From Sphaerulina vaccinii (lineage: Eukaryota > Ascomycota > Dothideomycetes > Mycosphaerellales > Mycosphaerellaceae), in contig JAKUDP010000003.1 of the NCBI GenBank assembly GCA_022570795.1, positions 2,418,001 through 2,482,000 on the forward strand: a DNA stretch of 64,000 bases. Direction: 5' to 3'. This document shows positions 18,566 through 27,370 of this stretch, one piece after another (position 1 is the first letter of the stretch; every line of letters starts with the position of its first letter). The notes under the pieces are model-generated. The model was given only the letters and a program-made list of their open reading frames with translations, searched no databases and was not told the DNA's origin. The position numbers were made by a program, and so were the translations under genes.

Positions 18566-19405
18566 TCACATGCTTCGAGAGTGTTTCTCCTTGATGTCTC
18601 TCGCATGAAAATCGCAAATAAGGAACATCTTTGCAACTGGTCGCTTCTTTCGCTCCTGCTCGTTCATCCCAGATCGCACCTTTCTCGCGGCATGCAAACC
18701 AGCTTCGATGCCCTTGACCTCTTCCACATCGATGAACGGGTCTAGCCTTGGGTGTGGCGTTGGTTCGTAATCGTTCATGCCCCGCATGCTCTGGTCCTCC
18801 CACCATAGCATGTACTGCACGAGTGCCCATCTCATGCTCGTGTTGGCTTCAGATAGCAGCAGACATATCTGTAACGTCTCCGCAGTCAGATCCTTCGCCG
18901 GGTTGTCCAGGGCATCGAAAAGTCTCACCATGAGCGCATTCTGCAGACCCGGTAGATCGACTGAATCTGCAAAGACCCATGTCCTGACAAGGAGTGTTGC
19001 ATAGTCATCCTCGTCATCTTGGCTCGGGATGCTGTGGTATTTGCCAACTTCGTGTAGACCTGGCACTCTGGAGTGGAACGTCCAGAATACAAGTAGCGCG
19101 AGGATGTCTTCTTGGATGTGAAGGATGAGTTGATCTGTGCCTTCCAGATGGCTCATCATTTGCGTAAACCAGTAAGAGCCACGGAAGACGTGCCGAAGAA
19201 GCCCTTCCTGGATGAAGATTGGATCCACGTCGTACTCAGTGGTATAAATCCTGATAAGATCACCTTGGACATGTTGTAGTCGTGACAGGAGTTGTAGGAC
19301 ATTCTCTGCTGGTGGTCGAGGTGTGCTTGTTGTGGATGATGTACTTGTGCTTGAAGTCGATGTAGACAACATAGAGGGAGTCGGACGACTTGCGAAGAAC
19401 TTCAT
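18566..19405 (-). CDS. BTB/POZ-like protein, 279 aa
   Basis: I start at the Met at 19405 (MKFFASRPTPSM); the frame stays open upstream but that part looks like leader. A Ser/Thr-rich N-terminus of about 35 residues precedes a region resembling fungal BTB-like proteins: IRIYTTEYDVDPIFIQEGLL, SYWFTQMMS, then VRTWVFADSVDLPGLQNALM, which is the usual post-BTB helix pattern (adult component of fungal BTB proteins). The C-terminal part is basic. Fungal members of this group are many, fast evolving and mostly of unknown role; some are adaptors for cullin-3 ligases. Assignment rests on pattern only. Confidence 0.6.
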   Translation of the reverse strand: MKFFASRPTPSMLSTSTSSTSTSSTTSTPRPPAENVLQLLSRLQHVQGDLIRIYTTEYDVDPIFIQEGLLRHVFRGSYWFTQMMSHLEGTDQLILHIQEDILALLVFWTFHSRVPGLHEVGKYHSIPSQDDEDDYATLLVRTWVFADSVDLPGLQNALMVRLFDALDNPAKDLTAETLQICLLLSEANTSMRWALVQYMLWWEDQSMRGMNDYEPTPHPRLDPFIDVEEVKGIEAGLHAARKVRSGMNEQERKKRPVAKMFLICDFHARDIKEKHSRSM

Positions 19406-19657
19406 GATGCTTCCTTCCTTCCTCAGTTGATGTGAAGATCGTTGGTAGGGTGCATATATGACCTCGATCGCGTCTTTTATGCATGTCCTCCTCGAACATG
19501 TGAGTGGCTCACGTACAGGCAAGTCACATTGTCATCTACGCGTGGAATCGGCAGGCTTGCTGGAACTGTGATAAGTTCTCGAGTACAGCAGACTCTCGAG
19601 CATGAGATCACAGCATGATCAATACCTCAATATACTGTCCTCGGTCCAAGTCATGGT

Positions 19658-20382
19658 CTAGCCAAGCTCGCTCCTGCCAAAGGCACGATCCATCGCGTCT
19701 CCCAGATCGTCAACTTGTTTGTCCGTCTTGGGCACGCTGCTGCTCTCAGCTGGCTCATCCATCAGGTTGACATTGCCTGCTGCCTTGGACTCGGTCCGTG
19801 GCTTCTCTGGTTGCAAGATGTACTGCTCAGTATCTAGATATCCAGGAGCTTTCTTTCTCTTCTCGGCCAATTCTCTGTCTCTGATCTTCTGTTCCCAAGC
19901 CCGCACTTCTTGCTCAGCATCCTTGCGCTGCTTCTCAATCTGCTCCAGCAATGACTTGTTCTGGGCAATGATGGTCTTCGGGTGTGCCGCGAAGCCGGAT
20001 GAGGACGTCACATAAGCTGGCAGGTCTGGATTCGACGCGACTGCTGGTGAGCTGAGGACCGAAGGTGGGAGCGTGCTCGGAAGGGAGGCATAGTTGTGTG
20101 GGAGTGTTGGAGCTTTAGGCAGGTCGATGAAGGGATTCACGCTCAGCGCCGTCTGCTGAAGCAATGGGTGTGCGTCTGCATGTTTTAGCATCTGTAGCCA
20201 TTCCGTAAGTCGGTGGTACACTCACTGTCGCCCTGCATCTTATTCTGTTGTCCGAAGGTGTCAATGCGAGCTGCCAACTTGGAAGTGGAGATGGAAGGTG
20301 TGGCGGTGCACCTTCCTGCCTGAGGATCCAGGTCATCGTCGTTGGATCCGTTGGCATATGCTTTTAATTGAACAGCATAGCA
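19658..20382 (-). CDS. Coiled-coil protein with unresolved 5' end
   Basis: Main exon 20175-19658. The upstream coding exon ends at 20226, joined by a 50-nt intron (GTGAGT to CATGCAG, phase 1). Splicing gives KLAARIDTFGQQNKMQGD then NAHPLLQQTALSVNPFIDLP. Then come a Pro/Ser-rich stretch, a coiled coil (LLEQIEKQRKDAEQEVRAWE) and a tail with GDAMDRAFGRSELG. No family name can be given with confidence. The upstream exon reads GSNDDDLDPQAG in a frame that has no ATG; it is closed by TAA at 20385-20383, directly next to the Tlg1 stop. An ATG at 20356 lies in another frame, one base away from starting this exon. So either one base is missing, the start is at the internal Met (KMQGD), or there is an unseen upstream exon. 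Confidence 0.6.
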
Positions 20383-20385
20383 TTA

Positions 20386-21153
20386 TCATAGCGTAATGAC
20401 CAGAAAGAGAAGTATGATCAGAACGACAATGAGCATCGATATGCAGCAGCCAGACCATCGATCTATCCCTCCGGTCAGCATAACGTTCTTCCTCAATGTA
20501 CCTTCGTAATAGTTGAACTCACCCTCATTCTTCTCAATCACATAACGAATCTTCTTCATACCAGTCCCAAGCTTCCCAGTCACTCGGTCCGTTATGTTCT
20601 CGGTCTCCTCAAGCAATTCAGCCTGTTCTTCGAGCTCTCTTCCCATCGTGTCGGCCTGCATCCTCAGATTGCCTACAGTCTGAAACACGCCGTCCAGCGC
20701 TTCGTCCTGCTCGTGCATAATCTCCATCTGTCTCTGCTCTTCCCAAGCGCCATACTCATCTTCCTCATCTGCTCCAGTACCATCTTCGCCGAAGGAGTCC
20801 GGATGCGCCAGTTGATCAGCAGCATGAACAGTCTGGTTTAGCTGCTTATGCATATCTTCCACTTCTTTCCCGACATCTTCTACTAGCTTTCGACGTCGTT
20901 GGACTTCGGGTACATCAAGACCATATTTGTAGGGATCGCCTTCAACTGCTCGGACTGAGTCAACCAGATCTTGGAGGTCTGTGGACAGATCTGTGAGAGT
21001 TCCTTCGAGCTCATCGCGGGACTCTACTAGTTCAGGCGCGGAGGCTGAGGACGCTGTTGATCTTATGCGCAAGTAGGACTGGAGTAATGGTCGTGTTTGT
21101 TGCAGAAGGGAGAGGATGTCGGCTTGCGCTTCTTCGAAAGGGTCGTCGGACAT
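20386..21153 (-). CDS. TLG1: Tlg1-like t-SNARE (syntaxin 6/10 group)
   Basis: Tail-anchored Golgi/endosome SNARE. The N-terminus has the syntaxin-6 three-helix region, including GDPYKYGLD. The SNARE motif lies at about residues 140-200 (EQDEALDGVFQTVGNLRMQA, then LEEQAELLEETENITDRV). A C-terminal membrane anchor (CCISMLIVVLIILLFLVI) ends two residues before the stop. Between KIRYVIEKNE and DRWSGCC the open frame contains 20 extra residues. They come from a 60-nt segment at 20522-20463 that has GTGAGT, CTGAC and GATAG in intron order, so the mature protein is probably 235 aa, not 255. Expected to act in retrograde endosome-to-Golgi fusion. The next gene starts within 30 bp on the same strand. 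Confidence 0.88.
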   Translation of the reverse strand: MSDDPFEEAQADILSLLQQTRPLLQSYLRIRSTASSASAPELVESRDELEGTLTDLSTDLQDLVDSVRAVEGDPYKYGLDVPEVQRRRKLVEDVGKEVEDMHKQLNQTVHAADQLAHPDSFGEDGTGADEEDEYGAWEEQRQMEIMHEQDEALDGVFQTVGNLRMQADTMGRELEEQAELLEETENITDRVTGKLGTGMKKIRYVIEKNEGEFNYYEGTLRKNVMLTGGIDRWSGCCISMLIVVLIILLFLVITL

Positions 21154-21475
21154 TATGTTTGATGCTCCTGGTTGCTCGCGCGCTGTTCCGTATCATCTAT
21201 CTCATGAGATGCTATGCCGGTGATGAGGTGTTCCTAGTCGCGTTCAATGTGTAATGTTGATGCCAGAGTAATGCCAGAGTAGATTGGATGTAGCCACAAA
21301 GCAGTTCTGTGGCGGTGCATTGCTCCTTCCTCAATTTGGCATCGACCAGAATTCTTCATTGCGACATGAACATTGATTTACTGCCCAGGCCGTCTCTACA
21401 TTACACATACTTACAAGTCTATGGAGATACGGTACTACAACCAGGGCACATCATAAGCCCGCTCTGACAACAAAC
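21154..21475. promoter_or_regulatory. Divergent promoter between TLG1 and the METTL25-like gene
   Basis: 322 bp shared by two head-to-head genes. I see no clear TATA box. Confidence 0.4.
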
Positions 21476-23257
21476 ATGGCCAGCAAGATTGGGCCAGAAA
21501 AACCACTTCCTTACACAGATGAGTTTGCCAGTACAGAGGAATATGTGGAATCACTTTTGGACTTCGTAGGATCAGATGAGACAATACGAACCCTTTGCGG
21601 TGGTGTTCATATCCTGGACTTCTTCACGAGCGAGCCGTCTCTGTACGAACGGATCTTACCACAAGAATGGCGCGATTTCTTTGCCCAACAGGATCCTATG
21701 CGAATAGTGGACCTGCTTCTCAGAGACGACCTGTCTGAATCTGCCGAAGCAGTCAAAAAGAACAGCATAGCATGGCCTCCTCCATCTCTTCTGGCGTATA
21801 TTCGCAAAGTCAGAAAGCATCTCCTGCTTCGAGAACCAGGTGGGTCACAATGCTCGCGCAACAGGCAACTAAAGAAAGTCCAGAAACTTGCACGAAACGT
21901 GGCTGTGGGCATGAATGTGAAGAAGGTGCATGAAGTAGGACTGTTCTCTTCATATCTCGATAATCTCGTTACGACTATCAGCGATGCTACTAATGAACCG
22001 ATATCACATCTTGTGGACTTCGGATCTGGACAGAACTATCTGGGTCGTGCTCTGGCCAGTGAGCCGTACAACAGGAACATTGTCGCCATAGAGAGCAAGC
22101 AAGCAAATGCAGAACGCGCTAAGGAATTCGACATCATGGCAAGACTGGCAGTGAAGCAAAAGCTCATGCGAGATAAGAAGGCCTTCAGGAATGGCTTCGA
22201 TCCAGTCTCTGCTGTACCGACGCCTGTCGTACCTGCAGACTTGCCTACTCCGCCACCAGAACACAACTCCGGCCTTGCTCGACGTGCTCCTGAAGTCGAA
22301 CTCGCCGCATCTGGAAAAGGCAAGATCCAATACGTTGATCATCGCATCAAGGACGGCGACCTCCAGGACGTCATCGAACGCATACCAGAATCATCAACAC
22401 CAAAGAATGCTATGGTCGTGTCTCTCCACTCCTGCGGCAATCTTGTCCACCACGGCCTGCGATCCCTTCTTCTCAATCCAGAAGTTCGATGCGTGGCAAT
22501 GGTAGGCTGCTGCTACAACCTGGTCACAGAACGCCTAGGACCCGCGACCTACAAACTACCCGAGCTTCGTCCAACAACTTACGACCACCCACGTCTAGAG
22601 AAGACAGGGGAGGCGAACGATCCCCACGGGTTTCCAATGTCTGCACGCTTCTGCGAGCATTATGACAGCTCTTCTATACACAACGACAAAGGAGTCCGCC
22701 TCAACATCACCTCCCGCATGATGGCCGTTCAAGCTCCGTCAAACTGGGGTCCTGCAGACAGCGACAACTTCTTCACACGCCACTTCTACCGCGCTTTACT
22801 CCAACGCATCCTACTAGACTACGGAGTCGTCGGTCCTCCTACTCCTCAATGTGTAGGTGGCGCCTCACCAGCTGGACATAGTAGCGGCGGTACACCCATC
22901 GTCATCGGCTCTCTGCGTAAACGTTGCTACGAGAACTTCACTACATACGTACGCGGAGCTCTCGAAAAGCTATCTTCAAATCCTGAAAATGGGGAACTGT
23001 TTAGAGAGAAGATGGGTGGCATCACGGACGAGCAGATTGGGATGTATGCTGAGGAGTGGAAAGAAGGAAAGAAGAAGTTGTCTGTCATTTGGAGTCTGAT
23101 GGCTTTCAGTGCTGGGGTTATGGAAGCTGCCATTGTCGTTGATCGATGGCTTTGGCTGAAAGAGCAGGAGTGTGTGGAGGAGGCTTGGGTTGAACCTGTT
23201 TTTGAGTACAAATTCAGTCCGAGAAATCTGGTGGTTGTCGGGATCAAGAAGAAGTGA
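21476..23257 (+). CDS. METTL25-like methyltransferase (Methyltransf_32), 593 aa
   Basis: Single exon. The central region has the SAM-binding signature HLVDFGSGQNYLGRALA near residue 180 and the downstream acidic IVAIESK. A second conserved block reads VVSLHSCGNLVHHGLRSLLL followed by MVGCCYNLVTE, which is typical of METTL25/RRNAD1 proteins. The N-terminal 130 residues carry helical motifs of the same family (WRDFFAQQ; LLLRDDL). The C-terminal part includes SNWGPADSDNFFTRHFYRAL and ends VVVGIKKK. Substrate in fungi is not established; human METTL25B belongs to the same family. Length is normal. Confidence 0.88.
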   Translation: MASKIGPEKPLPYTDEFASTEEYVESLLDFVGSDETIRTLCGGVHILDFFTSEPSLYERILPQEWRDFFAQQDPMRIVDLLLRDDLSESAEAVKKNSIAWPPPSLLAYIRKVRKHLLLREPGGSQCSRNRQLKKVQKLARNVAVGMNVKKVHEVGLFSSYLDNLVTTISDATNEPISHLVDFGSGQNYLGRALASEPYNRNIVAIESKQANAERAKEFDIMARLAVKQKLMRDKKAFRNGFDPVSAVPTPVVPADLPTPPPEHNSGLARRAPEVELAASGKGKIQYVDHRIKDGDLQDVIERIPESSTPKNAMVVSLHSCGNLVHHGLRSLLLNPEVRCVAMVGCCYNLVTERLGPATYKLPELRPTTYDHPRLEKTGEANDPHGFPMSARFCEHYDSSSIHNDKGVRLNITSRMMAVQAPSNWGPADSDNFFTRHFYRALLQRILLDYGVVGPPTPQCVGGASPAGHSSGGTPIVIGSLRKRCYENFTTYVRGALEKLSSNPENGELFREKMGGITDEQIGMYAEEWKEGKKKLSVIWSLMAFSAGVMEAAIVVDRWLWLKEQECVEEAWVEPVFEYKFSPRNLVVVGIKKK

Positions 23258-23356
23258 AAGTATCTCTGAAAGCTGGAAAGGGTCCTCTGGGTGTTTATCT
23301 GGAGATTTGGTGGCCTGGTCAAATCGCATTGTGGTCGGGATCAAGAAGAAGTGAAA
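23231..23356 (+). repeat. Duplicated 3' end of the METTL25-like gene
   Basis: GTCGGGATCAAGAAGAAGTG followed by AAA occurs at about 23237-23259 and again at 23334-23356, about 97 bp apart. The first copy encodes the real C-terminus (VVVGIKKK stop). The second encodes IVVGIKKK stop in another frame and lies only 6 bp from the end of the convergent RBR gene. Confidence 0.7.
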
Positions 23357-23362
23357 TGGTCA

Positions 23363-25357
23363 TCATCGTCGCAGCAATCCGACGTCCTTGAGGACAGCCT
23401 CGCCCATATGCTGGAGCACTTCCTCACCAACGTCCCGGACAAACCGCCAGACTTGGCGGCCGATGCTAGGCCTGGGTGGGCGTTCTTGGGTCCGTCCAAT
23501 CTGCCTACCACGTCCATACTGCCGGGCAAAAGCAGCTTCGTCATCCTCCCGCTCATCGCTGTCAGAGTCGCTGCCGCGCGATCCGACACGACGCAGTACC
23601 GGTATGCCTGGCACTCGTCTCTGGATATGTCCTGGCTCTGGTCGCCGTGCTGCACTGCCACTGAGTTGCCTAGCTGAATCCGAGCCCGTGGAAGTCGCTC
23701 TTCTCCTCGAGTCAGCATGCGTATGTCGTCTCTGCCCACGCCTACTTGCCTCTGGTCCGTTGTCACTGTACTGAGACATGCTATCATATCCAGAGTCATC
23801 ATCGTCGACGATAACATCTCGCCGACGGCGTCTAGTCCGCAGTGCATTTCTGCGTCGTCTTGAATCTCGGAGCCCGACTGCATCGCGTCTGCTGCTCTCA
23901 ATGCCAGGAGAATCCGACCTTACACTACTAGCACTCGACCCTGATGCAGCATCTTGTCTCTCTCGAGCGATCCAGCTTCGTCTATGGTGCCGCCCGCCAC
24001 CGCAACCCCCTCGCAGATTGGGTCTCGAAGTTGGAGCTCTGTCGTTATCTCGCATACGTCGGTTCATATCTATCTCTGCTTGCTGCTCTCGTGCCCGGGA
24101 ACGCTCCATTCGATGCCAGCCTCGATCATGTCGATTGAGCGGCCGAAGATCTCTAGGCGGGCCTTGATGAGCTCTTCTTCGATCACGCCAGTGGTCCTGA
24201 GGAGGTATGTTGTCCGGCCACTCGTCTTCGCGTATTTGGTGTCTTGGTGGCGGAGGCGGAGGTGGCTGACCATGGTCGATAGCGCCTCTTCGGAGTGGTG
24301 TCAAATCGAGAGGACCGAGATGATGCCCCCGAGCGGCCTCTTCACTCTCATCGTCGGCTATGGCTGCATGGAACCGCTGTTCTATCCGTTCCATAGCCGC
24401 AAGATCCCTGGCATTATATTGAATCTGCTCACGTACTTCGTCCTGCTCCTGCTCAAGCTGCCTCTGCCGCTGGAAAGCCCTTCTCTCCTGGACATCAAGC
24501 ATAAGTGGCACGGCCCAGCGCTGGAAGTCCTCATTCTCGCCATCATCAGAGTCTTCGTCTCCACCATCAAGGCCAGCGAGGAATGCAGCCTCGTCAGTGT
24601 ATATGGCTCGCTCATCTCCTGGCTGGCCATATCTCGGACAACCACCTCGAGCTCGATCCCAATGATTTCCAGCCTCTCTAGCTGGTCTACCGCAGAGGTA
24701 GCAGAACTCCATCTCGCACGTGCAAGTGATGTGATTGCAGCCATCGGCGAGCTGGACTTTTTGCCTACAGTTAGGACAGTCCTGGTAATGTCTTCCACGA
24801 TCCAGACCCTCGAATGCAGCATTGAGCTCCTGTCTGGCAGCCTGGTCGTCCTCAGGTGATACTCGACAATGATGTCGAATCCGTCTCTCCACACTCGGGT
24901 CAACTTCAGCAATGTAAGACCACCTCTTCAAACACCTCAAACAAGTATACAATCCACACCGGTCGCACCACCGACAAACTGGCTCATCTGCAGACCTTCT
25001 TCCGAGGAACCCTCCACACTCTTGATGTCTCGCACCAGGTGGATACTGTTGGCGACAGTATAACCTGTCTAATGCTGGACAGTCTCGCTCGCGCGCTCTC
25101 TCATCAAGCTGTCTCAAAGTCTGTCGATCAAGGACTTGTCGAAAGTCCCGGTGGTTGAGAACTATCTGACCCCATCTCGGCGGCCAAGCTGTTTCATCGA
25201 TCAGAGCTAGCTCGAACAGTCGTCGAATACATGGAGCGCAGACGAGGCTGTTGTCGATGCTGTGGGGTTGGCAAAGGAGCTCGGAAGTGCACACCGAGCA
25301 GGTCCAGGTTGGTGCTGTGCTGCTAGAAGCTACCGGATTGGGCGTTGGAGTGCTCAT
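23363..25357 (-). CDS. RBR-type (RING-IBR-RING) E3 ubiquitin ligase, 664 aa
   Basis: I start at the first true ATG at 25357 (MSTPTPNPVASSS). A first Cys-rich region (WTCSVCTSELLC, then CAPCIRRLF) is followed by a HALD-like spacer and an IBR-like block (CRWCDRCGLYTCLRCLKRW). The RING2 is CPNCRQKVQLADGCNHITC then CEMEFCYLCG. In RBR ligases the Cys of the GCNH segment is the catalytic thioester residue, and it is present here. The C-terminal 400 residues are low complexity, rich in Arg, Asp and Ser, with several coiled stretches (RRAFQRQRQLEQEQDEVREQ). It would transfer ubiquitin by a RING-HECT hybrid mechanism; substrates are unknown. No introns needed. Confidence 0.82.
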   Translation of the reverse strand: MSTPTPNPVASSSTAPTWTCSVCTSELLCQPHSIDNSLVCAPCIRRLFELALIDETAWPPRWGQIVLNHRDFRQVLDRQTLRQLDERARERDCPALDRLYCRQQYPPGARHQECGGFLGRRSADEPVCRWCDRCGLYTCLRCLKRWSYIAEVDPSVERRIRHHCRVSPEDDQAARQELNAAFEGLDRGRHYQDCPNCRQKVQLADGCNHITCTCEMEFCYLCGRPAREAGNHWDRARGGCPRYGQPGDERAIYTDEAAFLAGLDGGDEDSDDGENEDFQRWAVPLMLDVQERRAFQRQRQLEQEQDEVREQIQYNARDLAAMERIEQRFHAAIADDESEEAARGHHLGPLDLTPLRRGAIDHGQPPPPPPPRHQIREDEWPDNIPPQDHWRDRRRAHQGPPRDLRPLNRHDRGWHRMERSRAREQQAEIDMNRRMRDNDRAPTSRPNLRGGCGGGRHHRRSWIARERQDAASGSSASSVRSDSPGIESSRRDAVGLRDSRRRRNALRTRRRRRDVIVDDDDSGYDSMSQYSDNGPEASRRGQRRHTHADSRRRATSTGSDSARQLSGSAARRPEPGHIQRRVPGIPVLRRVGSRGSDSDSDEREDDEAAFARQYGRGRQIGRTQERPPRPSIGRQVWRFVRDVGEEVLQHMGEAVLKDVGLLRR

Positions 25358-26053
25358 GGATGATGTTTGTTGCTGGGAAAGAGAATGGGCTTGTACTCTT
25401 TTGGGCGAAAGCAAACACGAGAGATCTATATAAGATCCAGGAGGCGATCTGAGGCGATGTGCACTGCATCTTACGATCTTCTGCTCTTGTGAAGAGTGGT
25501 AGTGGCAACGATACTTATACTATGATGCAAGACTTTTATACGCAAGACGACAAACATGTTCTGCCCGGTCTGAGTGCTTCAAGCACCTCACATTGTGTCG
25601 CTTGGCGGTTCTCTCCCACCATGGGAGGCGCGGTGGTGTATGCATGCATGGTTCGCCAGAGAGCAGCAGCACATCAGACTGTTGCAGTACCGGAAATCGA
25701 CGACCAACAGCCAGCCTCCTCACCATCGAGCAAGAACTTCTCGCCACTCGCAGACAGCCAACACGACTTTCTCGCATCCACAATCAGCTTCCTATTGTCA
25801 TTTTGGCTTCGCGTGATCTATTGTCTATCAGTTTCTGTCTATTCATCGTTGACGGTCATTGTCGTTTAGCTTTTTCCTATTGTCTTTTGAGTGCTATTGT
25901 GCTTAGCAGTACTTATACGTTCTTCTAAATCACTTTCTGCGTTCTACATCAACTTCCAACACTCACCGCACCATTTCGCAACACTTTCAAGATAACATAC
26001 TTCACCACAAACACAAACACAAGTACATCTCCGCCTCTTCCGCGCCGACCAAG
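25358..26053. other. Divergent intergenic region
   Basis: 696 bp between the RBR gene and the small paralogue gene. AT-rich sequence with CA-rich leader (CACAAACACAAACACAAG) just before 26054. No gene seen. Confidence 0.5.
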
Positions 26054-26353
26054 ATGCGTGACCTGACCCCAGAAGTAAGTTTCATCACCTCTCACCTTTC
26101 ACGGATGCATGCCAGATACTAATGATATATTTCTTCACAGGAGACCAAGTGCTACGAAGAGGAGAAAGCTCGCGTGAGGGAGATGCTCACTCGCCAGACC
26201 AATGTGGTCAAGAGTCGCTCGGGCGACATTCTCCAAGTCGCGCGCTTCGCTCGCCACGAGGCTGAGCGCCGCTTCGAGAGCGAGGCGGACAGAGAGAAGG
26301 CTTTGAAAGCCTGGTTCACCATCGTGTGGGGCCGTTTCGGTCTTGATAAGTGA
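26054..26353 (+). CDS. Small charged protein, 77 aa, paralogue of the gene at 14952
   Basis: Two exons: 26054-26074 (MRDLTPE) and 26141-26353. The 66-nt intron has donor GTAAGT, branch site TACTAATG and acceptor TTCACAG, phase 0, at the same place as in the 14952 gene. The protein is charged and helical: RVREMLTRQTNVV, then ARHEAERRFESEADREK, then ALKAWFTIVW and a short end GLDK. It has no known domain. The match to the other copy is strongest over the last 50 residues. The stop is followed at once by GGGTAAGT, a possible donor of a 3'-UTR intron ending near 26408. A short helical regulator or scaffold peptide is conceivable, but no function can be claimed. Confidence 0.72.
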
Positions 26354-26559
26354 GGGTAAGTTACAACACCTCAACCTGTATCGTGATATTAACTAAATTT
26401 GAAGAGTAGAAACATTACCTGCACCACCTCTCTGGAACTTGATCGCGCTCCGCGCTGCTGAACCTCCGACCAGGGTGCAAACACTTATCCTGCGAGAACG
26501 CGAGATAATGAGGTGAAGCTAGAATTCTTCTGCTGCCTCTGTGGCTTATGAGGTGATGC

Positions 26560-27370
26560 GAGCACACTTCCGCTACCTCTAGGCTAATATCTCCGCGAGC
26601 ATGCTGCCTGCCGCGCTGCTCAATATGCAGACAGACGAGCAATCGATCTTAGTCGCATAAACAGAGATGAATGAAATGACTCCTCATAACATGTTCCTTT
26701 GACTCACTTCTCCTTCCTGTCTGTCATATGTGAATCTAATGCTCATGTTAGCGACAGTAACGTCAACGGCTCTCCACGAGATGCGCGCGACTCCGCCACT
26801 ATGATCGCACTCATAGTGCAAATACCTTTCCGGCAAAGAACAGAGATAGCAAGGCGCGAAAAGCACTCTGTTACCTCTAGGCTGGGTGAAGCAAGCGCTC
26901 TTCTCCGGTATCTCTGCGATTGAGCTGCGCACTGCGCTGCCATATCTGTAGACATGAGAGAAAATGTCTCAGGGAGCATAAGTAGAGACGAATGAAGTGA
27001 CTTCTCTTAATATGTTCTCTTCCCTCATTTTCTAGCCTTATGATTTCCAGATCCACAGTGTCCGGTAGGCTAACATTGCTAAGCAGTACCTCTTCTCCGC
27101 GTTATTTCCGGCCACTATGCCATCCAAGTTATCAACCGGTGCGCAGCCATAACTTGAGCAGGCCTCAGAGATTCGGCAACCAGGCTGGGGTGAAGCAACA
27201 GCTGCAAGTATAATAAGCACTCTCTAGCTGCTCTTGGACCTGTGTCTCTGCGCGCGAGTCGCATACCGCGCTGCCAAATGTCCAGACAGGCGAGAAATGC
27301 GTCTTGTGGGACAATTCAGAGAATGAATGGAATGACTTGTTATCGCAATGTGTGCTTTCCTTATTTCAGC
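26560..27370 (+). repeat. Degenerate tandem repeats of about 325 bp
   Basis: Three diverged units in direct order. Anchors are GATGAATGAAATGAC at 26666, GACGAATGAAGTGAC at 26987 and GAATGAATGGAATGAC at 27321. Each is preceded by a CTGCCGCGCTGC-like segment (CTGCGCTGCC, CCGCGCTGCC) about 90 bp upstream and followed by a pyrimidine-rich run ending in TTTCTAG or TTTCAG. Units 1 and 2 also share TTACCTCTAGGCT or TACCTCTAGGCT. I see no coding potential in the units. Confidence 0.6.

Noticed and set aside
20226..20356. Start of the 19658 gene at the ATG at 20356
   Set aside because: That frame gives non-protein-like sequence (PSPLPSWQLALTPSD), while the neighbouring frame gives SKLAARIDTFGQQNK and splices cleanly to the main exon.
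20383..20388. Read-through from TLG1 into the next gene
   Set aside because: Two consecutive stops (TGA TAA) follow the membrane anchor, so simple read-through is not credible.
23954..24859. 301-codon plus-strand open frame
   Set aside because: Antisense to the RBR ligase gene, whose zinc motifs fix the minus strand as coding. Its composition is not protein-like.
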